The notes beneath the pieces were generated by a model that worked only from the letters and a program-made list of their open reading frames with translations, had not been told where the DNA came from and made no database searches. A stretch of DNA of 57,986 nt from Lachnospiraceae bacterium (GTDB lineage Bacteria > Bacillota > Clostridia > Lachnospirales > Lachnospiraceae). The position numbers were made by a program, and so were the translations under genes. Positions 47,002 to 55,979 of this stretch are shown here, one piece after another (position 1 is the stretch's first letter; the number at the start of each line of letters is the position of its first letter). The stretch covers positions 6,092-64,077 of the forward strand of contig JAAUZU010000031.1 of NCBI GenBank assembly GCA_014804445.1, in the 5' to 3' direction.

Positions 47002-48336
47002 ATGTTTCGTAAAATAGCGGGTTTACTCTATGATTTTTTGCCAAAAAGAAAAAATGGCAATGTAAAAGCAATGGAAATGCTGGTGCAGCTTTATCCAAAT
47101 GCTTCAGAGAGCAGTCTGAAACGGCGGTATGAAACAGGAAGACTGCAAAAGGTACTGACAATCCTGTCTGTCGGCAGCATAACGGCATTTGCATTGTGGA
47201 TAAGCGGCAGCAACAAAGGGCTTCTTGTGAGCAACCGTTATATACTGCGGGCGGAACAGGGAGGAGAAGAGAAAACAGTTCTGCTTACTGCAAAGCGGGA
47301 AAATGGAGAAAAAACAGATACGGAAATTACGGTGAGGGAAAGCCGGTTTCGGGACGAAGAACTGGAAATGCTGTATGAAGATATGCTGCAGGCGGCACTT
47401 AAAACAGCTTTGGGTGAAAATGATTCGTGGGACAACATTCATAACGACTTGCAGTTCATGCAGCAAATAGACGGCTATCCATTTGTATTGTCTTGGGAGA
47501 GCGGCGATTACAGATATGTGACAAACAGCGGAAGGATAGCGAAGTGGCAGGAGGTAAAGGATCTTGCACAGCCGTCAAAGCCGGTACCGCTTACTTTGCG
47601 GGCGGAATATTATGATTTTGTCAGGGAGCATATTTTTTATGCCAATATATGTCCTGCCTCAGTGGAAACCTTTGATGAAAAGGCCGCAAACCTGTTGAAG
47701 CAGGCCGAGGAGGAAAATCCCTATTATGAAAAGGTGATTCTGCCTGAAATAATTGAGGGAGAAAAAGTGGTATGGACAGAAAGGAGAGAACATGCCGGCC
47801 GGAATATTTTTTTACTCACGCTGGCAGGAGCGTTTGCAGTGTGGATACTACATGACAGGGAATTACAAAAAAAGGCAGCCATCAGAAAAGAGCAGATTGC
47901 CGGAGAGTATTCGGCTGTAATCAGTAAGTTGTCTCTATATTTGGGAGCGGGCATGAACCTGAAAAGTGCATGGGAAAAGGTGGCTGGGGAAGGCATAAAA
48001 AATAAGCCGGTGAACCCCGTATATGAGGAGATGCAGTTTACTTGTCATGAGATGGAAGGGGGCATTTCCGAAGCGGAAGCGTATGAAAGATTTGGAAAGA
48101 GGATAAGGCTGCAGCGGTATATCAGGCTTACGACGCTGCTGGTACAGAATCTACGGAAAGGAAATGCAGCATTGTTGTTTCAGCTCAGACAGGAAGCTTT
48201 TCTGGCAATGGAAGAACATGCTGCACGGATAAAAAGGGCAGGCGAGGAAATGGGGACAAAGCTGCTGTTTCCGATGCTGCTTATGATGGGAATGACAATG
48301 GTATTTATTATGGTGCCGGCATTTCTTTCATTTTAG
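47002..48336 (+). CDS. tadC: TadC-like platform protein with large extracytoplasmic insertion
   Basis: A 444-residue protein. The C-terminal part (about 290-444) is a T2SSF-like platform domain (SKLSLYLGAGMNLKSAWEKV; ending MLLMMGMTMVFIMVPAF). Unlike standard TadC, a region of about 200 residues lies between the first membrane helix (about 50-67) and the second (about 268-284). It is soluble, charged and presumably outside the cell (EITVRESRFRDEELEMLYED and onward). Such an insertion may contact the pilus or wall in a single-membrane organism. Sits 9 nt after tadB. Confidence 0.75.
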   Translation: MFRKIAGLLYDFLPKRKNGNVKAMEMLVQLYPNASESSLKRRYETGRLQKVLTILSVGSITAFALWISGSNKGLLVSNRYILRAEQGGEEKTVLLTAKRENGEKTDTEITVRESRFRDEELEMLYEDMLQAALKTALGENDSWDNIHNDLQFMQQIDGYPFVLSWESGDYRYVTNSGRIAKWQEVKDLAQPSKPVPLTLRAEYYDFVREHIFYANICPASVETFDEKAANLLKQAEEENPYYEKVILPEIIEGEKVVWTERREHAGRNIFLLTLAGAFAVWILHDRELQKKAAIRKEQIAGEYSAVISKLSLYLGAGMNLKSAWEKVAGEGIKNKPVNPVYEEMQFTCHEMEGGISEAEAYERFGKRIRLQRYIRLTTLLVQNLRKGNAALLFQLRQEAFLAMEEHAARIKRAGEEMGTKLLFPMLLMMGMTMVFIMVPAFLSF

Positions 48337-48394
48337 TAACTTAATAACGGGAATAAACATGAGAAAACCGCTTATGCGGGAAAAGGAGAACAAT

Positions 48395-48577
48395 ATGGAA
48401 AAACAAAAAGTAAAAGGATTTCGTGATTTTTTGCGAGAAGAAGATGGTATGGGAACGGTGGAAGTGATTCTGATAATTGTGGTACTGGTAGGTCTGGTGG
48501 TTCTGTTCAAAAATCAAATAACCGCCATCGTGCAGGCGTTATTTTCTAAAATCACGTCCCAGATAGATAAGATGTAA
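48395..48577 (+). CDS. flp: Flp-type pilin
   Basis: A 60-residue pilin: basic leader ending EEDG, then MGTVEVILIIVVLVGLVVLF. Cleavage after Gly18 leaves Glu at +5, as required for type IV pilin assembly. The hydrophobic helix (about 22-38) forms the fibre core and a short helical tail follows. ATG at 48395 with AAGGAG 6 nt upstream is preferred over an in-frame start at 48359. It would be the major subunit processed by the peptidase at 43477 or 51082. Confidence 0.85.
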   Translation: MEKQKVKGFRDFLREEDGMGTVEVILIIVVLVGLVVLFKNQITAIVQALFSKITSQIDKM

Positions 48578-48582
48578 CACAT

Positions 48583-50034
48583 ATGAAGAAGCGGAAGACA
48601 ATCCAAAGAAAAGAAACAGATGGATACCTGACCGTATTTTTGTCACTGATTTTGTCGATTATGCTTTCCCTGTGTCTGATGCTTGTATTAGGTGCACGGG
48701 AAAACAGCAGGCGCATGGAAATCGAATGTGTGACGGATATTGGGATGGATAGTATTCTGGCTGAATATCACAGAGAGCTGTTAAGGCAATATGATTTGTT
48801 CTTTATAGACACTTCCTATGGAACTGCAAATGCGTCCTACTACCAGACGGCATCGCACCTTCAGGACTACATAGCTTATAATTTGGGCGGGGAAGAAATT
48901 TTTCTCCAGACATTATACCGCAATCTCCTGAAACTGGAGCTGGAAGGAATCGATATTACGGCGGTTTCAGCGGCGTCAGACGATGGAGGCGCTGTACTCA
49001 GAAGACAGGCGGTGGATGTGATGTATCAGCGTGTAGGAATCAGCTATCTGAAACAGATAGAAAACTGGGTGAACACCACCCGGGAGTATGGACTGGACAC
49101 CCGGGATGTGATGCAGGAGCGGGAAAAAAGCGTAAAACAGTTGGAGGAATGGGATGCATTTTTTGAGAGCAGCGGTGACGAAAGTGAATCGGCAAAGGAT
49201 TTGGGAAATAAGGTGGTATCCATCTGGGAGACCGGTGTGCTGAGTTTTGTGGTAAAAGATCCTGATAAACTCTCCGCTTGTAAAATCAATGAACAGCAGT
49301 ATCTCTCATCAAGGCAGCTTCTGCAAGGAACGGGAATGAATCCGGCGGTTACCTTTGAAGATGGTTTTTGGGAGCAGCTTGTTTTCCATGAATATATATT
49401 GGCGCACACCGGGCGTTACAATCAGGAAAAAGAGGACAGCCTTCTCAAATATCAGACAGAATATATTCTTTCAGGAAAATCCAGTGATTTGGAAAATTTA
49501 AAAAGTGTTGTGTATAAACTGCTTGGAATCAGGGCGGCAGCAAATTTGATACATCTGCTGTCCAGCGAAGAAAAATGCATGATAGTCGAATCTGCGGCGT
49601 CTATCATAGCGGCGCTTCTGACTATACCGGAAGCGGAGCCGGTGTTTGTGGTGGTACTTATCCTTACATGGGCAATGGCGGAGAGCCTCTATGATATTTC
49701 ACAGCTATTGGAGGGAGGCAGGGTGCCGCTGCTGAAATCGGAAGCAGACTGGCATTATGGTCTGGAAGTTATTTTTGACTTTGGAGGGAGTACGGAAGAG
49801 AAAAAAGAAACTAGCGGTTTAAGCTACAATGACTATCTTCGGGTTATGCTTTGCCTGCAGGATAAGCAGACGACTACCTACAGACTGATGGATATCATGG
49901 AAATGGATATACGGCAAACGCCCGGAAACAAAAATTTTCGAATGGATTGCTGCATAGACAGCCTGACTGCTTCCCTTATTTATCGTGGGGCAGACGGCAA
50001 AAGCTACCATATTGTCAGAAGTGGTGACTATTGA
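48583..50034 (+). CDS. DUF5702-type Tad-locus membrane protein
   Basis: A 483-residue protein with a basic N-terminus, DGYLTVFLSLILSIMLSLCL as signal anchor (the usual Glu+5 is replaced by Phe), a long extracytoplasmic domain, and a hydrophobic segment near 335-365 (IIAALLTIPEAEPVFVVVLI). It matches DUF5702 proteins found in Clostridia Tad loci, where they may be large minor pseudopilins comparable to TadG. It starts 5 nt after the pilin stop, and its TGA overlaps the next gene's TTG. Confidence 0.78.
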   Translation: MKKRKTIQRKETDGYLTVFLSLILSIMLSLCLMLVLGARENSRRMEIECVTDIGMDSILAEYHRELLRQYDLFFIDTSYGTANASYYQTASHLQDYIAYNLGGEEIFLQTLYRNLLKLELEGIDITAVSAASDDGGAVLRRQAVDVMYQRVGISYLKQIENWVNTTREYGLDTRDVMQEREKSVKQLEEWDAFFESSGDESESAKDLGNKVVSIWETGVLSFVVKDPDKLSACKINEQQYLSSRQLLQGTGMNPAVTFEDGFWEQLVFHEYILAHTGRYNQEKEDSLLKYQTEYILSGKSSDLENLKSVVYKLLGIRAAANLIHLLSSEEKCMIVESAASIIAALLTIPEAEPVFVVVLILTWAMAESLYDISQLLEGGRVPLLKSEADWHYGLEVIFDFGGSTEEKKETSGLSYNDYLRVMLCLQDKQTTTYRLMDIMEMDIRQTPGNKNFRMDCCIDSLTASLIYRGADGKSYHIVRSGDY

Positions 50035-51077
50035 ACGTTAGGAAAGAGAGCGTGGAAATCCCCTTTATGAGAAAGAACAACAAAATAAAAATCAGCACAC
50101 AGCAGCCTTCTTTTACTCAAACATCGATTGGAAATTTCTCCCTTGGAATTCCCAAAAACTCCTCAAATATAATTGCTAATGTCAATTTGCAGAAAATAAA
50201 TCTCATAAAGGGGATTTCCACGCTCTCTTTCCTAAAAAGAAAACCAGCAGGAAAGGGAGCCGGCAGAAAAAGACAAGCCTGTCAGGGAAGCATGACGGTG
50301 GAAGCAGCGATTGTACTGCCACTCTTTTTATTTTTCTTTCTGAATATACTTTGGGTGATAGAAATATACAGGCTGCATAGTACACTGCTTTCTTCATTGC
50401 GGGAGGTGGGCAGGGAATTGTCTATTTATGCTTACGCCTATGACAAAATTGTACAGGAGGAAGAGGATACAGGTCTTGAGGCATTTGTCGAAAACGCAGC
50501 GTTTTCTTATTTGTACGTGAAGGGGAGAGTGGAGGAACTGGCAGGCGTGGATTATCTGGATTCTTCGCCGCTTGTGGGAGGAAGTCAGGGAATCTCCTAT
50601 CTGGATTCTTCTATTCTGCAGCAGGGTGACATTATAGATTTGACGGCATCCTACGCGGTATCTCCGTTTATTGGAATTGCCGGTTTTCGTCCTGCGGCAT
50701 TTTACAGCAGATATTATGGAAGAGCGTGGACGGGTTATGATGTGGAGGGAAAGAGTGGAGAGGAAACGCAGGTTGAATACGTATACGTAGCGGAAAATGC
50801 GCAGGTATACCATCTGGAAAGAAGCTGCAGCCACATTCAACTGTCAATCAGAGAAATTGATTTAGAGGAAACAGAAAAAATCAGGAATGAATACAGAGAA
50901 AAATACACGCCTTGTGAGATATGCGTAGAGGTTGGAGCAGGGAGCGTTTACATTACGCCGACAGGAAACCGTTATCACCAAAGTTTAGAGTGCAGCGGAC
51001 TGAAAAGGACAATTATGACAATGCCTCGTCCGGAGGCAGAAAAACACTATAGAATGTGTTCGCGATGCGGGAGGTAA
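50031..51077 (+). CDS. TadE-like pseudopilin with N-terminus extended by an inserted repeat element
   Basis: A 348-residue protein from a TTG at 50031 that overlaps the previous TGA (TTGA). A class III-like leader CQGSMTVEAAIVLPLFLFFF places Glu at +5 after Gly, typical of TadE pseudopilins. The exported part ends in two Cys-rich segments, YTPCEICVE and YRMCSRCGR, likely a disulfide or metal site. Residues about 3-68 are encoded by the 198-bp inverted-repeat element at 50038-50235 and are low complexity. Because 198 is a multiple of three, the frame survives. The protein may start at this TTG or inside the element (ATG 50067), so the element may have replaced the native start region. Confidence 0.7.
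   Translation: MNVRKESVEIPFMRKNNKIKISTQQPSFTQTSIGNFSLGIPKNSSNIIANVNLQKINLIKGISTLSFLKRKPAGKGAGRKRQACQGSMTVEAAIVLPLFLFFFLNILWVIEIYRLHSTLLSSLREVGRELSIYAYAYDKIVQEEEDTGLEAFVENAAFSYLYVKGRVEELAGVDYLDSSPLVGGSQGISYLDSSILQQGDIIDLTASYAVSPFIGIAGFRPAAFYSRYYGRAWTGYDVEGKSGEETQVEYVYVAENAQVYHLERSCSHIQLSIREIDLEETEKIRNEYREKYTPCEICVEVGAGSVYITPTGNRYHQSLECSGLKRTIMTMPRPEAEKHYRMCSRCGR
50038..50235. repeat. 198-bp element with perfect 35-bp terminal inverted repeats (MITE-like)
   Basis: The first 35 bases (from TTAGGAAAGAGAGCGTGG, 50038-50072) are the exact reverse complement of the last 35 (50201-50235). Between them are 128 AT-rich bases. There is no transposase and no second copy in the window. It lies exactly at the junction of two pilus genes, in frame with the second. 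Size, long perfect inverted ends and AT-rich centre suggest a miniature inverted-repeat element. A clear target-site duplication is not evident beyond a possible TA. Confidence 0.7.
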
Positions 51078-51081
51078 GATT

Positions 51082-51516
51082 ATGTTTGGAATGGCAGGAG
51101 CTGTCGGATTGCTGGCAGCAGGAGGTATTTTTGATGTCAAAAGCAAAAAAATACCATTTGCAGTTTTAGGAGCAGGAGGAATATGGTCCGTTGTCGGACT
51201 GGTTTTCAAAGCGGCAGAGACGGGGATACCACAAACGCTGCTTTTTGTCCTGACCGGGATAGTACCCGGCGCTATTTTGGTCGTGCTTTCTTTTTTGACG
51301 GAAAAGAAGATAGGGTACGGCGATGGCATCGTGCTCATGATTCTGGGGTGTATGGAGGGAGCGGAAACTGCGTTTCTGGTGTTCTGCATAGGATTATTTT
51401 TGCAGTCTTTGTTTGCAGTTGGTCTTTTGATTGCCAAAAAAGCGGACAAGCAGAGTTGTATCCCCTTCGTGCCATTTTTGCTGGCGGCAAGAATGGCACT
51501 GCTGTTTCTTCACTGA
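51082..51516 (+). CDS. Second prepilin peptidase (A24 family)
   Basis: A 144-residue polytopic protein with the A24 aspartates in GGIFDVKSKKIP (about residue 18) and KIGYGDGIVLM (GxGD about 77). It lacks the N-terminal methylase domain, as TadV does. It lies 4 nt after the TadE-like gene. Two peptidases in one Tad locus may divide work between the pilin and the pseudopilins. Confidence 0.85.
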   Translation: MFGMAGAVGLLAAGGIFDVKSKKIPFAVLGAGGIWSVVGLVFKAAETGIPQTLLFVLTGIVPGAILVVLSFLTEKKIGYGDGIVLMILGCMEGAETAFLVFCIGLFLQSLFAVGLLIAKKADKQSCIPFVPFLLAARMALLFLH

Positions 51517-51540
51517 AAGAGTTTAAGGGAGGTCATTGGA

Positions 51541-51993
51541 ATGGGAAAGAAATTTGATGCAAGAAACATGAGCGTGGAAGGTTATTTTACCGTGGAAGCA
51601 ACCCTGATTATGCCAATTGTGTTGTATGTCTGCGTCTTTATCATTTATACCGGATTTTACTGGTATGACAGGTGCTTGATGAGACAGGATGCGTATCGGG
51701 CCGCACTTGCCGGAAGCAGTATCTATCGGGATGATAACCAAAAGGTTTATAACACGGTAGCGGATACAATTGCAAGACTGGCAGAGGATAAGTATATTGC
51801 AACAGATTATGCGGTTGTTATAACCGTGCAGAGTAAGGTTAATGTAGCGATAAGTGGACAGATAGCAATGCCGTTTCACGGTCTGGCAAAATTGCTTGGA
51901 AAAGAAAAATGGGAAATTTTAGAAAATGTAGAAAGTAAATGTATAAATCCGGTTGTTTTTATCCGGATGTGCCGTATGTTGGAGGATTTTTAA
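51541..51993 (+). CDS. TadE-like minor pseudopilin
   Basis: A 150-residue protein. The leader MSVEGYFTVEATLIMPIVLY gives cleavage after Gly with Glu at +5, followed by one membrane helix (about 22-42). The exported domain is alpha/beta and contains no cysteine pair like the other TadE. GGGAGG is 8 nt before the ATG. Part of the Tad operon. Confidence 0.83.
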   Translation: MGKKFDARNMSVEGYFTVEATLIMPIVLYVCVFIIYTGFYWYDRCLMRQDAYRAALAGSSIYRDDNQKVYNTVADTIARLAEDKYIATDYAVVITVQSKVNVAISGQIAMPFHGLAKLLGKEKWEILENVESKCINPVVFIRMCRMLEDF

Positions 51994-51994
51994 T

Positions 51995-52768
51995 ATGCTG
52001 CAGATGGAATATATAAATAGTTTTAATCACAATTATTTAAAATTAAAAACGAAAGCGGAAGAGGGCGGCAGGATTAGGTATCAACAGCAGATCATATCGA
52101 CAAAAAAGCTGGACGGGCTGCTTCCGGTTATGCTGTATGCAACGAATGGGGAAAATGGACTTTATTATGATATCTCATCAATGCAGGGATTGGATAAATG
52201 GTTTATAAAAGAAAAAATAAGTGAAGAATGGGTAGACAAGATAATGTCCGGTCTGCAGATGACATTATGGTCTTTAAAGGAGTATTTGCTGGACAGCCGC
52301 AATTTAATTATGCGCCGAGACTGTATTTTTGTGAATATGGAATCGGAAAAAATATTTTTTCTGTATTATCCATATTATACAGAACAGGAAAAGGGCAATA
52401 TGGGAGATTTGATGTCCTTTTTGATAGAAAACGCAGAAGAAAAGGAGGCCGATACCACGGCGTTTCTCTATAATCTTTTTGCAAAGTGGGACAGAATACA
52501 AGAAGATTTTAAGCCGGAGGATATGGTTTCTTTATGGGTAAATTATAAAAAGGAAAAGAACGGAGCATTAGAGGAACGTGAAGAAAGGATTTCCACCTGC
52601 GCAAAGCAGGAGAATGAGGAACTGGAGATTATTGTGGAAAGAAAAAAAGATTTATCTGAATTTATTTTCGGGAGGCATAAAAAGATAAAGACAGAGGACT
52701 GTCAGAAGCATATGGCGGCGGAAGCCTGGGAATATAAAGTGGATAAGCCGGAGAAGGACGAGATATAG
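51995..52768 (+). CDS. DUF6382-type protein without FHA domain
   Basis: About 257 residues, cytoplasmic. The first 160 residues (LPVMLYATNGENGLYYDISS; FFLYYPYYTEQEKGNMGDL) match the DUF6382 domain that in Clostridia normally precedes an FHA domain, usually at the end of Tad loci. Here the protein ends in a charged helical tail with no FHA, so it is a short variant or relict. The end is followed by a new promoter and no frame continues the FHA. ATG at 51995 with GGAGG 9 nt upstream, 1 nt after the previous stop. Last gene of the operon. Confidence 0.65.
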   Translation: MLQMEYINSFNHNYLKLKTKAEEGGRIRYQQQIISTKKLDGLLPVMLYATNGENGLYYDISSMQGLDKWFIKEKISEEWVDKIMSGLQMTLWSLKEYLLDSRNLIMRRDCIFVNMESEKIFFLYYPYYTEQEKGNMGDLMSFLIENAEEKEADTTAFLYNLFAKWDRIQEDFKPEDMVSLWVNYKKEKNGALEEREERISTCAKQENEELEIIVERKKDLSEFIFGRHKKIKTEDCQKHMAAEAWEYKVDKPEKDEI

Positions 52769-52794
52769 CCGGGAAAGTTGATGTTCACCTATCG

Positions 52795-52823
52795 TTGACA
52801 TAAAAGGTGAGAAATGATACCCT
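52795..52823 (+). promoter_or_regulatory. Promoter for the rhomboid gene
   Basis: TTGACA (52795-52800), a 17-nt spacer and TACCCT (52818-52823). A TCACCT/AGGTGA inverted repeat brackets the -35 box and may be an operator. Confidence 0.55.
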
Positions 52824-52927
52824 AAAAACAGAAACGTTTGTTTAAAAGAGCAGGTGCCAAGATTGAAAATCGAAGATTTTCAATCGCCTTGATTTGTACG
52901 CGCGCTGAAGCGCAGATGGGAGCCAAT

Positions 52928-53560
52928 ATGGATACAAGGTGGTTAAAGCAACAATGGTTCAGACTGAAGCTGCTTCCCTATATCACAATTTTTTTGGTTA
53001 CGGCAAATGTTATTATATTTCTGATATGTACATTTACAGGTGAAATGTTATATAATGTAGGAGAATTGAGCCCAAAGTCTTTTTTGGAAGACGGACGGTA
53101 TTTTGGCATTGTTACATCAATGTTTCTTCATGCGGATATCTATCATCTGGCAAACAACATGCTGCTGCTTGCCGGTTTGGGGATGATGATGGAAAAGGAT
53201 ATCGGACATTTGAAGTTTGCAGTATTATATTTTGCGGCGGGTCTGGGTGGCAGCGTTGTTTCTTTGAGCTATAAGCTGTTTACCGATGAGTGGTATGTCA
53301 GTTCCATCGGTGCAAGCGGCGCGGTTTTTGGGTTGGTGGGTGCTCTGCTGGCAATGGTTTTGTGCCGTACGGAATCGATGCCCAATGTGACATGGCAGAG
53401 GATTCTCATTGTGATAGCTTATTCGCTGTATAGCGGCATGCGTACAGACAATATTGATAATGCCGGGCATATTGGCGGTTTTTTGGCCGGATTTCTGGCG
53501 GGTCTGTTAATATGTGTTTTCCGAAAAAAGTTGAATAAAAAAAGCGTATTCAACTATTGA
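52928..53560 (+). CDS. Rhomboid-family intramembrane serine protease
   Basis: A 210-residue protein with six membrane helices. The catalytic pair is present: Ser in GASGAVFG (about 131) and His in NAGHIGGFLAG (about 181). FLHADIYHLANNMLLL supplies the conserved His/Asn region of helix 2. Rhomboids cleave membrane proteins within the bilayer; substrates cannot be inferred. ATG at 52928 is preferred since GGGAG lies about 6 nt upstream; an in-frame ATG twelve bases earlier also exists. Its leader contains a GATTGAAAATC hairpin and a GCGC stem. Confidence 0.92.
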   Translation: MDTRWLKQQWFRLKLLPYITIFLVTANVIIFLICTFTGEMLYNVGELSPKSFLEDGRYFGIVTSMFLHADIYHLANNMLLLAGLGMMMEKDIGHLKFAVLYFAAGLGGSVVSLSYKLFTDEWYVSSIGASGAVFGLVGALLAMVLCRTESMPNVTWQRILIVIAYSLYSGMRTDNIDNAGHIGGFLAGFLAGLLICVFRKKLNKKSVFNY

Positions 53561-53624
53561 TTTATGAAAACGGAATATTTTCCGTTGTATAGGTGCGCAC
53601 CGCAGCGCGCAGATGGGTATAAAG

Positions 53625-54620
53625 ATGAACATTAATATTTACTACGGCGGAAGAGGTCTGATTGACGATCCTACTTTATTTGTGATTAACAAGATGCAGG
53701 AGGTTTTAGAGGAACTGCATGTAAAAGTTGAGCGGTATAATTTATACGAGCAGAGAAATCGCATCACGACCCTTCCTAAAACACTGAAAAATGCAGATGG
53801 AATTATTCTGGCGGCCACTGTGGAATGGTATGGCATAGGCGGGTATATGCTTCAGTTTCTGGATTCGTGCTGGCTGTACGGCGATAAGGAAAAAATAGAA
53901 AAAATATATATGTGTCCCGTTGTCATGGCGACCACATATGGAGAGCGTGACGGAAAGCTGACGCTTTCAACTGCATGGGAGATTCTGGGAGGACGTCCCT
54001 GCAGCGGTATGTGCGGGTATATAGCGAATACCACACAGCTTGAGATGAATAAAGAGTATATCACGCTGATAGAGAAAAAAGCTGAAAACATGTACCGGAC
54101 CATAAATCAGAAAATGGCCAGTTTTCCTGCAAGTTATCAGGCTGTTAAAAAGGTGGTATTCAGTACACAGAATATAGATTTAACACCGCAGGAGTCGGAG
54201 CAGCTTTCACAATATGCTTCCGACGACAGTTACGTACAGCGCCAGAAAGCTGATATACAGGAGCTTACCAGCATGTTTAAGGATTTGATGGGAGGCTCTC
54301 AGGAGGAAGAGGAGGAGCTTATCAAGCGCTTTGAAAAGTCTTTTAAGCCGCAGGCAGGTTTAAAGGCCGATTACAAAATCTTTATCGGAGAGAAAAAAGT
54401 ACCTTTGACTCTTGCAGTAAGTGCGGGTGCGCTGATTTGCAAGTTTGGCGGGGAAGTGCAGGCTGATGTAGAAATACATGCAGAAAAGGAAACTATAAAT
54501 GACATTATGTATGGCAGAATGACTTTTCAGAGGGCATTTATGTCTGGCGAAATGAAGATGAAGGGCGATTTCAGAATGCTTAGGGCATTGGATCAGATAT
54601 TTTTGTTTGAAGACAAATAG
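53625..54620 (+). CDS. Flavodoxin-like oxidoreductase fused to SCP-2 domain
   Basis: A 331-residue two-domain protein. The N-terminal part (about 1-165) has a flavodoxin-like pattern (MNINIYYGGRGLIDDPT; ADGIILAATVEWYGIGGYML) as in NAD(P)H-dependent FMN reductases. The C-terminal part (about 225-331) matches SCP-2 sterol-carrier domains (YGRMTFQRAFMSGEMKMKGD). Such fusions are known in Clostridia but without a defined substrate; a hydrophobic ligand bound by SCP-2 and reduced by the flavin domain is possible. Start at 53625 or 53613, as neither has a strong ribosome site. Confidence 0.75.
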   Translation: MNINIYYGGRGLIDDPTLFVINKMQEVLEELHVKVERYNLYEQRNRITTLPKTLKNADGIILAATVEWYGIGGYMLQFLDSCWLYGDKEKIEKIYMCPVVMATTYGERDGKLTLSTAWEILGGRPCSGMCGYIANTTQLEMNKEYITLIEKKAENMYRTINQKMASFPASYQAVKKVVFSTQNIDLTPQESEQLSQYASDDSYVQRQKADIQELTSMFKDLMGGSQEEEEELIKRFEKSFKPQAGLKADYKIFIGEKKVPLTLAVSAGALICKFGGEVQADVEIHAEKETINDIMYGRMTFQRAFMSGEMKMKGDFRMLRALDQIFLFEDK

Positions 54621-54671
54621 TCATAAGCATCTGTAGAAGAATACTGCTTATGCAGTAGAATGGGAGGAAAA

Positions 54672-55082
54672 ATGAAAAAAGAAGATTGTATTTTTTGTAA
54701 GATTGCAGCTGGTGAAATTCCTTCAAAAACGTTGTATGAGGACGAACAATTTCGTGTGATACTGGATTTGGCACCGGCTACAAAGGGACATGCCTTAGTG
54801 ATGCCCAAGGAGCACTATGCAAATTTATATGAAATTCCGCAGGAGGAAGCGGCAGGCGTTATGAAGCTGGCAAAGACAATGGCAGAAAAAATGACGGAGA
54901 AGCTGGGAGCGGTTGGATTTAATCTGCTGCAGAATAACGGTGAAGCGGCGGGTCAGTCTGTGATGCATTTCCATATGCATTTGATTCCAAGATACCATGG
55001 AGACGGACAACAGTTGTTTCATGAGCAGCCTACAGTTTCACAGGATGAATTAGAGGAAATAAAGAGACAGATTACAGAATAA
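54672..55082 (+). CDS. HIT-family nucleotide hydrolase (HinT-like)
   Basis: A 136-residue HIT protein: zinc-binding start DCIFCKIAAGEIPS and the histidine triad QSVMHFHMHLIPRYHGD (HxHxH) near residue 100. HinT enzymes hydrolyse AMP-lysine and related phosphoramidates. The ATG at 54672 has GGGAGG 4 nt upstream; a small hairpin TACTGC-TTAT-GCAGTA precedes it. It ends 20 nt before fumarase alpha and may be co-transcribed with it. Confidence 0.93.
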   Translation: MKKEDCIFCKIAAGEIPSKTLYEDEQFRVILDLAPATKGHALVMPKEHYANLYEIPQEEAAGVMKLAKTMAEKMTEKLGAVGFNLLQNNGEAAGQSVMHFHMHLIPRYHGDGQQLFHEQPTVSQDELEEIKRQITE

Positions 55083-55102
55083 ACTTAATTAAAGGATATA
55101 AT

Positions 55103-55945
55103 ATGCGAACGATTCATGTAGGTGAGATAACAAAGAACATTAAGGAAATGTGCATAGAGGCAAATCATTTTCTCTCGCGAGATATGGATATTGCAATGAA
55201 ACATGCGGTTTCCGTGGAAAAGGCGCCGTTGGGCTGCCAGATTCTTGCACAGTTGCAGGAAAACCTGCAAATTGCCGGTGAGGATATGATTCCGATATGT
55301 CAGGATACCGGTATGGCAGTGATTTTCCTTAAGATTGGACAGGAGGTTCATTTTGAAGGCGGTCTGCTGGAGAATGCTGTCAACGAAGGAGTACGTCAGG
55401 GGTATACAGAAGGATACCTGCGGAAATCGGTAGTAAAAGATCCCTTGTTAAGAGAAAATACCAAGGATAATACGCCGGCGGTGATACATTACGAAATCGT
55501 AGAGGGAGATAAGGTTACGGTGACTGTTGCACCAAAAGGTTTTGGTAGTGAAAACATGAGCCGGATATTTATGCTGAAGCCGTCAGACGGTATTGACGGC
55601 GTGAAACAGGCAATTCTGACTGCAGTAAAGGATGCAGGTCCCAACGCATGTCCGCCTATGGTAGTAGGGGTGGGAATCGGAGGAACCTTTGAAAAATGTG
55701 CGCTTTTGGCAAAGAAAGCGTTGACGAGACCGGTAAATGAGCACTCAGAAATCCCTTATGTAAAAGAAATGGAGGAGGAAATGCTGCAAAAAATCAACTG
55801 CCTGGGGATAGGTCCGGGCGGATTGGGCGGCACGGTAACTGCATTGGCGGTTAATGTGGAAACATATCCCACACATATAGCCGGATTGCCGGTTGCCGTT
55901 AATATATGTTGTCATGTTAACCGGCATGTAACAAGAATACTATAA
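55103..55945 (+). CDS. fumA: Fumarate hydratase class I, alpha subunit
   Basis: A 280-residue subunit of the two-part, iron-sulfur class I fumarase (also similar to L-tartrate dehydratase alpha). Cluster cysteines are visible in PICQDTGMAVIF (about 61), in AGPNACPPMVVG (about 190) and in GGTFEKCALLAKKA (about 204). VAPKGFGSENMSR is a family signature. It converts fumarate and malate in the reductive or oxidative branch of central metabolism. The beta subunit follows after 34 nt. The oxygen-sensitive enzyme type suits an anaerobe. Tartrate dehydratase cannot be excluded. Confidence 0.9.
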   Translation: MRTIHVGEITKNIKEMCIEANHFLSRDMDIAMKHAVSVEKAPLGCQILAQLQENLQIAGEDMIPICQDTGMAVIFLKIGQEVHFEGGLLENAVNEGVRQGYTEGYLRKSVVKDPLLRENTKDNTPAVIHYEIVEGDKVTVTVAPKGFGSENMSRIFMLKPSDGIDGVKQAILTAVKDAGPNACPPMVVGVGIGGTFEKCALLAKKALTRPVNEHSEIPYVKEMEEEMLQKINCLGIGPGGLGGTVTALAVNVETYPTHIAGLPVAVNICCHVNRHVTRIL

Positions 55946-55979
55946 GAGATTGTCATAAAACGGAGAGGTAAATACAGCG

